A DNA stretch of 64,000 nt from NCBI GenBank assembly GCA_905221605.1, contig CAJNDS010001013.1, positions 248,001 through 312,000 on the forward strand, written 5' to 3'. The position numbers and the translations under genes were made by a program. Positions 20,906 to 31,530 of the stretch are shown piece by piece (positions within the stretch are counted from its first letter, which is position 1; every line of letters begins with the position of its first letter). Source of the stretch: Symbiodinium natans. Lineage: Eukaryota; Sar; Dinophyceae; Suessiales; Symbiodiniaceae. The notes below the pieces were generated by a model. It was not told where the DNA came from and did no database searches. It was given only the letters and a program-made list of their open reading frames with translations.

Positions 20906-21723
20906 TTTTTAGGGGCTTGAGGGCTTATAGGGGGAGAGGCAGCCAAGAGAGGTCCAAGTACCAGAAGCTTCTTTCCACTTCCCTGCAACGGTAGGTTTGT
21001 AAAGCTTCTTTTCCACCATTCCCTGCAACAGTAGGTTTGGACTTTACCACTTTACCCTAATCCCTACAAACCAGAACCCTGAAACCCCAAACCCTAAACC
21101 CTTGTAGGGTACTGGGTTGACTGCAGGCGTGTGGGTTGATCAGGTCTTTCGTAGCTTTGGGTTCGGGTTGTCGGGGAGAGTGATCAGGCCTTTGGTGGGT
21201 AATGGCTTGGGGTTGCAGAGTTAGGCGGCATTTTTGTTGGTGTGTGGAGGTCAAAAGCTGACTGGAATTGATAGCTCACACTACCCACAGGATCAACCAC
21301 CCGGCACCATACGCTGGCGTTTGTAGCTTTAGGGCTTTTTTTATTGTTTACTCAGCTAGGGCACACAGGGGACTTCGCTAGCTGTCGCTAGCCAAGCATC
21401 GGCCCGCAAGACGTGAAAAATCGAAATCCCATGCCCCAGGAAGGCCTCTTCTCGTCACCTGCATTCCTGGAAAATGCGTGGAAAAACGTGGTTCTGGGGA
21501 ACAATGGCATGTCTGATTGTTGACTAGTCAACTTTAAAAGGTGGGTTTTTGGGGTTTGGGAGTTGTCTTTGCCATAGCCCGGCAATCCCCAAGCGCAAAT
21601 TCCCTTAGTCGGAAAACCCTGCACAGGAGAAAGCGCCATGCCTTAGACCCCCCAAATCCACCTACACATCATCTGGGTTGGCCTTTAAACCCTTAAAACA
21701 AAACAAATGTAAATGAACAAGAA

Positions 21724-21756
<33 letters not shown>

Positions 21757-22285
21757 GTATGTATATATATATGTGTGTATGTATGTACATATATATATAA
21801 CGGCCCGTATAAACTCAAATAAGGAAAATATAACATATCCCACAGGCCAACCTAGTGTTGACCGTTAACTTCGAGTTCCTGTACCGCTTACAGAGGAAGC
21901 AATCGCATCCTTCCGCTTTGGTTGGGCGTCTATGGGTCAAACAAATTTAAGGTTTATAGGGTTAATAGGGTTTACAAGGTATAATGGAGTTTAGAGGGTT
22001 TAGCGGCCTCAACCCTTATTGGGTTTTGAAGGTTAACAGGATTTATGGGTTTTGGGGTTTATAGGGTTTTTATACGGGTTCAGAAATAAGCCACTCCTCG
22101 TGTTGCTGTGGAACTGGAAAACAGATGCTAGCCCCACTTGAATTTTCAGTGAAGTCTCCATCTTCTTTCCTGTCTTACCTAAGTACAATTTCCCAAAACA
22201 AGCTACAGGTAAGGGTTCAGGGTTCAGGGCTTTATGGCTACAAGCAAGGGTGCAGAGACCATAAAACAACCCTAAAGCCATGCAG
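20906..22285. other. Interval without recognised genes
   Basis: It contains a degenerate G-strand stretch, a duplicated phrase (AAGCTTCTTTCCACTTCCCTGCAACGGTAGG near 20966 and AAGCTTCTTTTCCACCATTCCC near 21003), an AT microsatellite at 21724-21800 and TTTATAGGGTT-type repeats at 21950-22080. No exon called. Confidence 0.4.
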
Positions 22286-22387
22286 CCCCACAGGCCTCGA
22301 AAGGAGGACTGGCAATGCCGCCCGGGCAGCAGCGATGAGCGAAACAGCGGCGACGAAGAGCTCGTTACCAAATCGACCTTGCGCAGG
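22286..22387 (+). CDS. Exon-like segment, charged, ending at a TTTAGGG island
   Basis: AGCCATGCAG precedes 34 open codons: PHRPRKEDWQCRPGSSDERN, then SGDEELVTKSTLRR, ending CGCAGG|GTTTAGGG in phase 0. Acidic and basic residues and the codon bias look like real coding sequence. Family not recognised. Confidence 0.5.
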
Positions 22388-22473
22388 GTTTAGGGTTTAG
22401 GGTTTAGGGTTTAGGGTTTAGGGTTTAGGGTTTAGGGTTTAGGGTTCAGGGTTTAGGGTTTAGGGTTTAGGGT
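22388..22473. repeat. G-strand telomere-like island
   Basis: Twelve TTTAGGG units (one TTCAGGG), starting at the putative donor of the preceding exon. Confidence 0.95.
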
Positions 22474-22619
22474 CCATGTGCCCAACTTGGTTTAGGCTTC
22501 AGGGTTGTTAGGGTAAAAGGACTTAACCCTGAGCCCTGCACCCCTGCAAAAAGGAAGGACGACCTACAAGTCCAAACTCCCAGATACGCCCACATGTGGT
22601 CATTTCTCTCGAACATGGC

Positions 22620-22732
22620 CCTTATCAATATAATATACGCCCCCCCCCCCCTCTCCCCCCGCTTCTTTAGGGCACTTAAGAAGGGAACCACAATGTAGAG
22701 AACTGACCATATCGGAACCAAGCTACCTGGAC

Positions 22733-22764
<32 letters not shown>

Positions 22765-22777
22765 GTATTATTATTAT
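22620..22777. repeat. Family C end with poly-C, and (TTA)n
   Basis: A poly-C run (22641-22660) is followed by GGGAACCACAATGTAGAGAACTGACC, which matches the right end of family C. The run may mark an expanded element centre. An imperfect (TTA)n array occupies 22732-22777. Confidence 0.5.
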
Positions 22778-23095
22778 ACCTGGACATACTCTCATACTCG
22801 AACGACGAAGTTGCGAGCAGGACACCTTGTGTGTCTGTGCCCAAGAGCACCACCTTGAAGGAGGCGCCTGGCAAGCGCTTTGCTGGGTGGGATTGGGGTT
22901 CAGGGTTCCGGGGAATCGGCCGGCGCGGGTAGGGTTTCACGTTCAGAGTCTAGGATGGTTGGTGTAGGGTTTTGGGGTTTTTGGGGGTTTTTGGGGTTTT
23001 TGGGTTTTTTTGGGTTTCGGGTTTCGGGTTTCGGGTTTAGGGTTTAGGGTAAGTTGAAGGTTTCGGGTTTGGGGGTTTAGGATTGAGGCTTCGAG

Positions 23096-23179
23096 GGGCC
23101 TGGCTGGTTCTCATCCCAGTCGTCGATGGGCAAGTGCCCGCAAGGAAGGTCTTCCCCCTCGAGCATGGCAGTACCTGCC
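23096..23179 (+). CDS. Exon-like segment, hydrophobic start
   Basis: The frame reads AWLVLIPVVDGQVPARKVFP, then LEHGSTC. It ends C|GTTTAGGG, where an island of TTTAGGG begins. The left border is an AG within CTTCGAG after a degenerate G-strand tract, so the left flank does not show the usual C-strand repeats. No family recognised. Confidence 0.4.
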
Positions 23180-23250
23180 GTTTAGGGTTTAGGGCTTAGG
23201 GTTTAGGGTTTAGGGTTTAGAGTTTAGGGTTTAGGGTTTGGGGAAACCCT
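23180..23250. repeat. G-strand telomere-like island
   Basis: Ten TTTAGGG-type units, including CTTAGGG and TTTAGAG, followed directly by AAACCCTAAACC on the other orientation. Confidence 0.9.
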
Positions 23251-23342
23251 AAACCAAAACTCTAATTTTGACCCAGAGCAGTTGAGGGCATGGGGGATAA
23301 GGCCGGCAGCTGTGGCTTCCAGGACTGCCTTAACTAACCCGG

Positions 23343-23450
23343 CTACGATTTGCTTAAGAACCCCGTAACAACAAACAAAAACAAAACAAGAATCCCTATA
23401 TTACCCGCAATAAGGAAGAATTGTTTTCAGGGTTCTTAAGCAATTAGTAG
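23343..23450. repeat. MITE-like element, family D
   Basis: CTACGATTTGCTTAAGAACC at the left and GGGTTCTTAAGCAATTAGTAG at the right. The interior has ACCCGCAATAAGGAAGAA, equivalent to the TTATTAAGGGTAATATAG core of 5717-5828. Confidence 0.75.
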
Positions 23451-23454
23451 CCAG

Positions 23455-23532
23455 AGTTCGTTCGAGCGCACTTCGTGTGGTGGACGTCTATGGACGCGGC
23501 AAGATTGAGTTCAAGGCAGCAAAGAAGATGCT
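23455..23532 (+). CDS. Exon-like segment directly after a MITE
   Basis: GTAGCCAG (the edge of the family D element) is followed by VRSSALRVVDVYGRGKIEFK, AAKKML and a donor CT|GTAAGA. The acceptor AG lies within or next to the element end, so the element could itself form the upstream intron edge. No family recognised. Confidence 0.45.
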
Positions 23533-25199
23533 GTAAGACTACTGCCTAGACCCTGAACCCTCTACACTAGACCCCAGTAACCTAAAACCCAGGAAATATC
23601 CTTAACCTCCTGTGCCGGAAAACCTAAAACCGTAAACCCTAAACCCTTACTTAAGATAAGGTTTGATGGACCTCCTTAAGCCCACCTAAGCCCGCGAAAC
23701 CCCTAAACCCGAAAACCAACCTTATACCCCCTACGGTTTAGGGTATAGGGTTTATAAATCAGAGTTAAACTCTGAAACCCCCTTAAGCCCCCCTGATTCC
23801 GCTCAACCCAAAAAAACTTTTCCCACTTCCGCCCTTCAACATTACGTAACCCAATTGAGGGAAATAAATTTTCCAAAGGTCCTGCCTACTTTACGTACTA
23901 ACGTAACCTCGGAAGCCCCAAAAGGAAACTGTTTGACTGTTTGGGTTTGTCTATAATTGGCAGCACAGCAACTATACTATGGCCAGGGGTACGCTTTTGG
24001 GGTTCGTTACTTGTACAGAGCGAACTACAACACAGAAAGGGCAACAGGGCACCTCCGGGCTGCGCCCTGAACCGTAAACCAAACCCCACAAGGGCTCAGC
24101 CGAGCAGCAAAAAGAAATCCACACAGAAGCTAGGATGGCCCCTCAAACCCTCTGAAAGATGTTCCTGAATATCATCCTCTTAAACCCAACACAGGAAAAG
24201 TGAAGCATCCCAAACGGCCTAGCTAATAAGGGTACCACTGGACCTGGCTTTAGAGTTCAGGGTTGGAAAGGCTGGCGTTTTCCCAAAGAGCCGCCCGTCA
24301 ATGAAAGAAACAACTTGTCCTCCAAACCATATTAGGGATCCTTGCTTTGCTTTAGGGTATATTTTTTAGCAGAAAGGGGTATTGGGCTCTTTGAAGAGCC
24401 CTAAACCCTCAACCCTGAAGCCAAAATGCAAACCTGCGGACCCCAGATCCTGAAACTTCTCCGTTGCTCATCGGGGTCTATACTCGCCCCCGTGGCAAGT
24501 TTAGGGTCGGAGGTTTAGGGTTTAACATTTGGGGTTTTGGGGGCCTGAGTTTTTGGGTTTAGAGGTTTGGGGCTTGGGCTTCAGGCCTAGAGGGTTTGGG
24601 CTTTGGGATTTGTATGCATACTCTGCAAGGAAGGACGTGACCACAAGCCCGTCACATCCTGCAATTGCTTGCCATCTCCCGAAGCCACACACCCAAAGCT
24701 CTAAACCCTAAACCCTGAACCCTAAACCCCTCTCTCACCTTCGGCCAAGGCAGCCGGCGAGCTGGACACTGTGGTGCTCGTAGCTGTTTCGACTCGAACC
24801 TTCAAATGCAGAGATTTCAACTTGGTAGGACAAGGGGTTTTAACATGAATTCCGGTCATTGGTGCTCTACTTACGCTCCTGAACCACCTCTAGGCATACC
24901 GTATACCTTTCAAGCATCCCCACAACATTCAAAACCAGGGTCCCATAACCAAGCAACTTGGAAGATAAACCAAAAAACGAACTGGCACCCAGCAAACAAA
25001 AGCTCAAACCCGAACCCTAACACCCTAAGCAACAAACAAAATACAAATCGTGAAGGTTAGGGCTCAGGACATCGCTCACCCTTGCATGTAGTCTGCAGGT
25101 TGGGTTCTAGGAATTAGGGTTGAGGTAAGCTATACCAGGAAACAGGTATCCCCCCCAAACAAAGGAACTACAATTAAAAGGTCTAGGTAGTCTTGGCTA
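23533..25199. other. Interval with decayed repeats
   Basis: Sparse CCCTAAA units, a degenerate G-strand patch at 24505-24605 and GC-rich pieces near 24735-24790 that are open on plus (KAAGELDTVVLVA) but lack clear borders. The ORF at 24806-25060 is low complexity. Confidence 0.35.
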
Positions 25200-25272
25200 A
25201 GACTAAGCCCTATATATACACCCTTTAAGGGATTACATAGGGCCCTCATTCCCTCATTCCCTGCTAAGAACC
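25200..25272. repeat. MITE-like element, family B (partial)
   Basis: Only the right end is preserved: CCCTTTAAGGGATTACATAGGGCCCTCATTCCC then CTGCTAAGAACC. The left counterpart is missing or too diverged. Confidence 0.4.
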
Positions 25273-25394
25273 AGCCAGTAAGAGCAAACCAGGTTTGGTC
25301 AACGAAAGAAAGAGGCTGTGCTCAGCTGTTGGGGTTTTAGGGCTTGTAGGCTTAAAGGTTCATGCAGATCCAGTTCCCCATGCTAATGACAAGC

Positions 25395-25455
25395 AGCTAA
25401 ACCCTAAACCCTAAACCCTAAACCCCAAACCCCAAACCCTAAACCCTAAACTTCC
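25395..25455. repeat. C-strand telomere-like island
   Basis: Eight CCCTAAA/CCCCAAA units. Confidence 0.85.
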
Positions 25456-25587
25456 TGAAAATTGCCAAGCTCCAGACCCTCAGCCCCAAACTGAGGGCCT
25501 TTAGAGCACCAGGATGGCCACTGCGCCCCGCCTCACCGTCAGGGCTAAACTTGAAACTTGAAGGCAGCATTTGCCAAAAAAGCCTTT

Positions 25588-25716
25588 CCCCCCCTCCCCC
25601 CCTCCCCCCCCCCCCCCTCCCCCCTCCCCCCCCCCCCCCCCTTCCCCCCTCCCCCCCCCACCCTCCCCCCCCCCTCCCCCCACCCCCCTCCCAAAAAAAA
25701 CAAAAAAAAAAAAAAA
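25588..25716. repeat. Poly-C/T tract followed by poly-A
   Basis: About 105 bases of C runs broken by single T or A, then 24 nearly pure As. The sequence to its right, GGGCCCAATCATTGCCCCC, resembles a family E end, so the tract probably lies inside an element. Frames crossing it are Gly- or Pro-rich artefacts. Confidence 0.9.
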
Positions 25717-25834
25717 CATCCAAAGGGCCCAATCATTGCCCCCTAGCTAAGGACCCTTACGTAATCTAGGGAACCATCTTGTCTGAACAACTCTACACCC
25801 TATGCACAAAACCCTGGACCCAAAATCCTATACC

Positions 25835-26041
25835 CTACAGGGGCTCAATGAACGCAGAGGGTTCAGGAAGTTGACGAAGGCGACCGCGGGATCCTTTCCC
25901 CCCAATGAACGCATGGATTTCACGGCTACGAAAAGCAGCGAATTTCAGTACGCAAGTATCGACATCCCCAAGGAACGCTGGGGCTCAACATGCCTGAAAA
26001 CATCACCCAACATGGTTGCTGAAGCACCTCCGCCCGAGTGA
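25835..26041 (+). CDS. Weak coding-like ORF
   Basis: The open frame contains MDFTATKSSEFQYASIDIPK and ends VAEAPPPE before TGA. Composition is plausible for protein, but no motif, border or family is seen. It could be chance. Confidence 0.2.
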   Translation, partial: LQGLNERRGFRKLTKATAGSFPPNERMDFTATKSSEFQYASIDIPKERWGSTCLKTSPNMVAEAPPPE

Positions 26042-26289
26042 AACGCAAGCAAAGCATGGAGTCAAGCCTACCAAAACTTACGAAAAACAGGCAATCATTT
26101 CTCTGAACCTATATCACATCGTATAGACAACATGGCTTACGACACGCATGCGTGGAATTGTGGACAATTCTGCCCGAGGCAAACGCAGTTTCGGTCGACT
26201 TCCTAAAAAGCTTCCCCGCAGTGATTTGCCTTACCGCAAGAAAAAAGGTCAACTTTCCATGTTGCGTGTAGAACCTTACACCCAGCACA

Positions 26290-26340
26290 GTCTCCCTAAA
26301 CCCTAAACCCTATACCCTAACACCTTAAACCCAGGACAGT
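26290..26340. repeat. C-strand telomere-like patch
   Basis: Four CCCTAAA-type units. The unique 70-bp block to its right (26341-26411, open on plus in more than one frame) is followed by a G-strand island, which repeats the opposed-island layout. Confidence 0.75.
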
Positions 26341-26412
26341 CTCCCTTGCTCGGAGAGGCCTCAGGAAGCTCCTCCGAGACGGGAGGTCGGGTGTCCAAGC
26401 CTCTCGCATTCG

Positions 26413-26492
26413 GGGTTTAAGGTTTAGGGTTTAGGGTTTAGGGTTTAGAGTTTAGGGTTTAGGGTTTAGGGTTTAGGGCTTAGGGTTTAGGG
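26413..26492. repeat. G-strand telomere-like island
   Basis: About eleven TTTAGGG units with TTTAGAG and CTTAGGG variants. Confidence 0.9.
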
Positions 26493-26812
26493 CAGCCGTT
26501 GTGACTTTAGGCTTGACCGGGTTTTTGGCTACCAAGACTTGGCTGGCTTCGGAACCCCTCCTAAAAGTTGAACTTGTAGGCTCCTTATTGTAGTTTCTAC
26601 AAACACCCAAAAGGTTAAAGTCCTAAGAGCCAGCCAGAAGAAAGCCAAGAAGTATTCCCTAAACCCCTGTACCCGTAAACCCTCAACCCCTAAACCCTGC
26701 AGATCGGTACCTTTAAACAAGGGCGATGTACCTGAACGCTTGGAATATTCTCCCCTTGTGAGGCTATATAGCTTACTGTAGGTTGCAGGGTGGGGTGTAG
26801 GAATCAATTATT

Positions 26813-26913
26813 GCTAGGAGGTTCGGGGTACTTATTACCCAATCATAACTGTACTTATAACCGTATAAGGGCACTCAAGGAGCTTCTACTAGGCACCATG
26901 AACCTCCAAGTAG
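26813..26913. repeat. MITE-like element, family A
   Basis: Left end GCTAGGAGGTTCGGGGTACTTATT; right end CTAGGCACCATGAACCTCCAAGTAG. The interior has AATCATAACTGTACTTATAACC, as in other copies. Confidence 0.65.
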
Positions 26914-26987
26914 AGTTTTGCCTTTAAGGTTATAGAGTTTTGGGCTTTGTGAGCTGTAGGAAGGCAAGAGCCCCCTGGTTGCTTTGA

Positions 26988-27105
26988 CCCTAAACCCTAA
27001 ACCCTAAACCCTAAACCCTAAACCCTAAACCCTAAACCCTAAACCCTAAACCCTAAACCCTAAACCCTAAACCCTAAACCCTAAACCCTAAACCCTAAGC
27101 CCTAC
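26988..27105. repeat. Long C-strand telomere-like island
   Basis: Sixteen consecutive, almost perfect CCCTAAA units. Confidence 0.95.
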
Positions 27106-27143
27106 ACTGCCAGCAATGACCCCCCAGCTCTTCCTCTCTCTAG

Positions 27144-27192
27144 AGGACCCCAAGCAGCCTGAGAAGCTCCACGCCGGCATTCTTTCGGATAG
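27144..27192 (+). CDS. Exon-like segment with strong borders
   Basis: The pyrimidine-rich acceptor CTCTTCCTCTCTCTAG is followed by DPKQPEKLHAGILSD with G/C-ending codons, then a donor AG|GTCTGAG. At 49 bp it is short but has both borders. C-strand repeats lie on the left and a G-strand tract (27237-27350) on the right. No family recognised. Confidence 0.5.
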
Positions 27193-27236
27193 GTCTGAGA
27201 CCACTCTCCTGGCATGGTAACGGTGAGAGGGGGTGT

Positions 27237-27350
27237 AGGGTTTAGGGCTCAGGGCTCAGAGTTTCGGGTTTAGGGCTCAGGGCTCAGGGGTTAGGGTTCA
27301 GGGTACCTTCTGTGGTGAGGGTTAGGGTTTAGGGTTTAGGGGTTCGGGTT
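27237..27350. repeat. Decayed G-strand telomere-like tract
   Basis: TTTAGGG mixed with CTCAGGG and TTCGGG units, interrupted by TACCTTCTGTGGTGAGG. Confidence 0.8.
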
Positions 27351-29127
27351 TTAGTTAAGACTCAGGGAAGTTGCGTGCCGAACTCTTCGTGCGATCCGAG
27401 TTATTATCGATAAGCTGCTGCACACAAGCTGTATTTCAGCCACACCTAGAGTCCTAGAGCCTCACGTGCAAAACACCGAGACCTGATACTGTCCCAATTG
27501 GGAGGTGGATGCGAAAAATGGTGAGTAAGCAATGCATGGCAACGGTATGAAGAAGGACGTGTCCCGGGGCAATAAGCCGCGGGCCATCATCCGTAAACCC
27601 TACTGGAACTAGGGTCAAGAGCCGTAAATGGACAAAGCTGCAAACCAAACATGCCATCCTGTTCCCTAAGACTTAACACGCCTCAAAAGAGGGAACTGAT
27701 TGATATCTCTCTCCCTCACAGCCACAACTCACCCGTAATCCGCAATCACTTCAAACATCTTCAACTTCTACGCACCAAACAATTCGTAGCTCTTCCCCCC
27801 CCTCCCCTGCAGACAAGGCTCTGAAGACGATTCTGCGTCAGTAGAAAAGTGGTCACCACGGTGGCGAACCCAAGCAAGAGCCAGGAGAAAAGATGCTCTC
27901 CACAAAGAGGGCAGCCTTGGGACAAACAGCTTTCAGTTTCAAGGGTTTCGGGTTTAGGGTTTAGGCTCTCGAGGCTTTGAGAAGCTCTTTGGGTTTCGGG
28001 CCGTTGCAATGTAATTATGTAGGCGAGTTTGTTGGCGAGGGGCGGGAAAGGAAGGACAGACGGGATGCTGGCATTTGTGTGCGTAACTTCTGCCGTCTGA
28101 GATTGTTACTCCTGATGTGAGATGGCCAATGCCTCTCTCTACTGTGCAAGGATCTAATTGGACGGAACAGACGAGGACCTGGACCGTTAATGGCAGCTCC
28201 CCTTTAGGCACCGAATTCTCGAAAAAAAAACTACGCACCCGCACAAAACTAATGAGGGATCCGTGCCAAAAGGTACTTTAGATTATCTGGGGACCTGAAA
28301 GCAATTCTTGGAGTTAAGTTGCATTCTCGGAGGTCTTGTTTCTTCTGCTTGTGGACCCTGAAGCCGCAACCCCCGAATGCCCAAACTGCAATCTTAAGAT
28401 GTGTCCAGTACTCAAGTGAAAAGCTCACATGTGCTGCACATACTTGTCGGACCAAAACCCGAAACCCTGAATCCTATACGTGCTTAGCGCTATACTCTTA
28501 AACCCTAAACCTACACCCTGACCGGCTGGTCCTACACCCCTCACTTCCTAGGCCACTGCACTCAGTTGCTCCACCTCTGGTTGGACCCCCCCAGAAGTTG
28601 CGTGTGCCTAAAGACCCCTGGAACCCTGAGCCCCAGAACCCTAGAAATAAACTCGAAGCACTCCTCAGAACAAAAAGGATGCCTTATTTTGTTGATTGTG
28701 TGTTTGCATAAAAGGGAACCGAACCCTGAAAAGCGGAATGAGGGTACGACAGGGCATCAGAGTGGCGAAGGTAAGGAATTAGGTATCCCCTGGTTTAAAA
28801 GGTATGTTCATATTCCCGAAGAATCAATGCAACTTAGAAAAATTGGGTGCATGATCCAAGGCACTCCGTTGTGGCCGCTGCCTCTTGCGAGTAACGCTGC
28901 AGGGATTTGGTTTCAACATGCGATTTGGATCGATTGGGGCTTTGGGGTTCGGGTTGACCCATCACGCTTCTCTCCTACGTGCATGCGAAACTCCTAGGTC
29001 TGTCGGATTGGAGATATGGGTGTATGAAGGGGCTAGGAAATTCGCACGTGGCAGAAAATCAAGAGACTACGCATCAAGGAGCGTGCTCCTTTTGCACAAG
29101 GGCTCCCTTCGCAAAGCCCCCCTCCAC
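27351..29127. other. Interval without recognised genes
   Basis: Almost free of telomere-like units, unlike its neighbours. Several ORFs of 60-143 codons occur on both strands (for example 28566-28997 plus and 27954-28244 minus), but none shows codon bias or a motif I recognise. Confidence 0.35.
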
Positions 29128-29225
29128 CCTAAACCCTAAACCCAAAAATTCCTGAACCCCTAAACCCTGAACCCTGAACCCTAAACCCTAAACCCTGAAT
29201 CCCGACACCCTGAACCCTAAACCCC
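29128..29225. repeat. C-strand telomere-like island
   Basis: CCCTAAA with CCCTGAA and CCCGACA variants, left of a minus-strand exon-like block. Confidence 0.85.
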
Positions 29226-29232
29226 TCAATAC

Positions 29233-29305
29233 CTCGGCAGCCTGGGCATGCCGCGGCGCCGCCAGCACCAGCAGCACCGGGTCGCGGCATGTGAAAGCAC
29301 CCATT
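29233..29305 (-). CDS. Exon-like segment, hydrophobic core
   Basis: On minus, AACCCCAAG|A leads into MGAFTCRDPVLLVLAAPRHA, QAAE and a donor GAG|GTATTG. Codons are very GC-rich (GTG CTG CTG GTG CTG GCG GCG CCG CGG). The island at 29128-29225 lies just beyond the donor, and on the minus strand it reads as TTTAGGG. The methionine could be a start. Family unknown. Confidence 0.45.
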
Positions 29306-29324
29306 CTTGGGGTTTTCGGGCGGG

Positions 29325-29420
29325 TGGGGTTTAGGGTTTAGGGTTCAGGGTTCAGGGTTTGGGGTTCAGGGTTTGGGGTTTAGGGCTTAGGATTTAAAAT
29401 TTAGGGTTTAGGGTTTATCG
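29325..29420. repeat. G-strand telomere-like island
   Basis: About thirteen TTTAGGG/TTCAGGG/TTTGGGG units, ending in TTTAAAATTTAGGG. Confidence 0.9.
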
Positions 29421-31017
29421 TGAGTATTAAGGCGAATGGGTATTGAGAGCAATTCGTCGAGTGCATGTTTATGGTCGATATAGGGAGTAAAATAAAACCA
29501 CAAGGAATAAATATTGGTAAGCATATTTAGGCTCGTGAAGTAGGGCTTAGGCTCTTGGGCTTTGGGTTGTTGGAAAAAGGGTTTCGGGGCTGAGGATCTT
29601 GGGTATGGGGCGAAGACTTGAGAGGAACATAGTCTTTCACATTAGCTCGCTTAGGGCCTTGGTTTAGGTTTAGGAATTCTGGTCCTAAACGTGCGCCATG
29701 CAGCTGGGCCAAAAGCTGGAGAGTGGCGTATGGATGCTCGCGGGGGCACTGGGGGTGGGCCGTTCAAGTTGGGGCATGCATGTTGCAGTCCAGTGAGCTA
29801 GTGGAAGCAACTACTCTTGCCATCTAGGAAGGTCAGTTGACGAGCCTTCAGCTCCAAACCCTCCACCGTAAACTATGTACCCTGCAGGGCGTTGACACAC
29901 TGTATGCAGGGAAAGACTGGCATGGAGAGAATTGATGTCAAGCTCCATAGGCTTTGGATGACACCTGCTTTACGCCTTTTCTTGGTTCATCCTAAGGTGT
30001 GCTTGGGGTTATTACATTATTCTGCTTCAAACACTAACTAACAACCAGGATATGCTTGATATTGAGGCGATAGACTTTTACGCGAGCTAACCAAGCTATT
30101 ACTTACAACTCAACTTAGGGCCGTCGCTATACCGGTACTGTTGACTGGCGGCCAAAACGCTCAGCCCTGGAGCCAGAACAAAAAGTTAACCTAAACTCCA
30201 AACCCTAAAGCACTGTTGTAGGAAGCATCTCGGGCATGTGTTGAATCCTGAAGAGATCATTCCCTGGCGGTTTGGGCTGAACTGACAACCATCAACCCTA
30301 AACCCTAAACCCTAAACCCCAGACCCTAGAACCTAGACCCTCGACCCTCGTCCCTAAACCCACCCAGAACGCCCCTTTTTGGAGCATCACCGCTTCGGGG
30401 TCGCTTGGTGCTTGGCCTCCCAAAGGATGGCGTTGGGGAACATTGGGCACTTGAATCCTTCGAGGCCATTGCCCAAACAAAGGGGGGGGGGTGTAATATA
30501 GGGGCCTTAATCAAAGAATAGAGGTTTAGGGGGGTTTTATTCTAGTATGATGTATAAAGGGACCACAGGGGAATACTATTAGAAATTCTTCCGACCAATA
30601 TAGTACCCCTGGACGAACCTGGTTTAAGGTTGAGGCTTTGGAGTTTAGGTTTGCTTTACCCCCAATGCCCTAAACCCTATGTTGTGAAAATTCCAAATTA
30701 TAAAGAGCATCGGACGGGACTCAGGTTTGGGGGCCTGGACTTGGGCGGTTCAGAGTTGAGGCGATTTAGGGTAAGGGTTTAGGCGATTAGGCAAATTTGG
30801 GGTTTAGGGTTTAGGGTTCAGGGTTCAGGGTTTAGGGTGAATTGAAAGGGTTCAGGGGGAACCTTCGAGATGTTGGTTCAGTTTGTTTGGGGAATTCGGG
30901 CTGTCAATGCCTGCTTAGCCAGGCAGGGCTAGCAAGCGTCTACTGGATTTCATTGGGATGGCTGCTGCACACCACTAGTCGACAAATTACGCAACCCACG
31001 ACAAGTAAAACAATGCC
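29421..31017. other. Interval with small islands, no recognised gene
   Basis: Includes a C-strand patch at 30298-30325 and a G-strand patch at 30798-30840. The remainder is unique, with no exon-like block that I trust. Confidence 0.35.
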
Positions 31018-31085
31018 TACTTGGAGGTTCATGGTACTTACTAACCACTTATAACTGTACTTATAACCCTACTCATACTTGAAAT
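31018..31085. repeat. MITE-like element, family A (one end)
   Basis: TACTTGGAGGTTCATGGTAC and ACTTATAACTGTACTTATAACC match the left end of family A. No matching inverted right end is visible. Confidence 0.5.
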
Positions 31086-31165
31086 AACCCCTAAAGTATC
31101 CACCAAAATTAACCTGAAGACTGCCCTCAGGCACAAGAGTCAAAGCACAAGAAAACGCAAGATTA

Positions 31166-31281
31166 CCCCTGGTAGCCCAGCATCCATCATATTGCAATAA
31201 GGGTACCCTGTTGGGGGTTGGTTGCTTTATAAGGAAACCTAGAACCTAGAGAAAAGGCACAAGGTACCACTGGGCTGTCAA
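31166..31281. repeat. MITE-like element, family F
   Basis: Left end CCCCTGGTAGCCCAGCATCC, right end AAGGTACCACTGGGCTGTCA. The inner phrases AATAAGGGTACCCT, GGGGTTGGTTGCTTTAT and AAGGAAACCTAGAACC are shared with 43867-43972. Confidence 0.65.
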
Positions 31282-31421
31282 GTTGCCCCGAATCCCCGAA
31301 TCTTAATCCATGTTCCCCTAGGAAGAAAAAGGATCCTTTTGGTTCATATATAAGAAAGCCCATAACCCAAAAAGTAAAAAGGATCCCTAACACTGATGGA
31401 GGAATCTCCCACGTACCCCGA

Positions 31422-31530
31422 TCAGGCCGCCTGGTAGACTTGGCGCACGAAGTTTTTCCATGTGCCGAAGTCAAATCGCAGCTGCCCATCCCTGCGTTCA
31501 TTGGGCGCATGCGGTGGCGGTGGGATTTCT
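31422..31530 (-). CDS. Probable terminal exon, function unknown
   Basis: The minus strand shows a possible acceptor GAGCTTGTAG. The open frame after it, EIPPPPHAPNERRDGQLRFD, continues FGTWKNFVRQVYQAA and ends at TGA. Codons are mostly G/C-ending (CTG CGA TTT GAC TTC GGC ACA TGG AAA AAC TTC GTG CGC CAA GTC TAC CAG GCG GCC). It is one of the most protein-like short blocks. No family named. Confidence 0.5.

Noticed and set aside
25545-25769. Glycine-rich and proline-rich ORFs
   Set aside because: They are translations of a poly-C/poly-G tract in all frames.
28566-28997. 143-codon plus ORF
   Set aside because: No codon bias, no motif and no splice-like borders.
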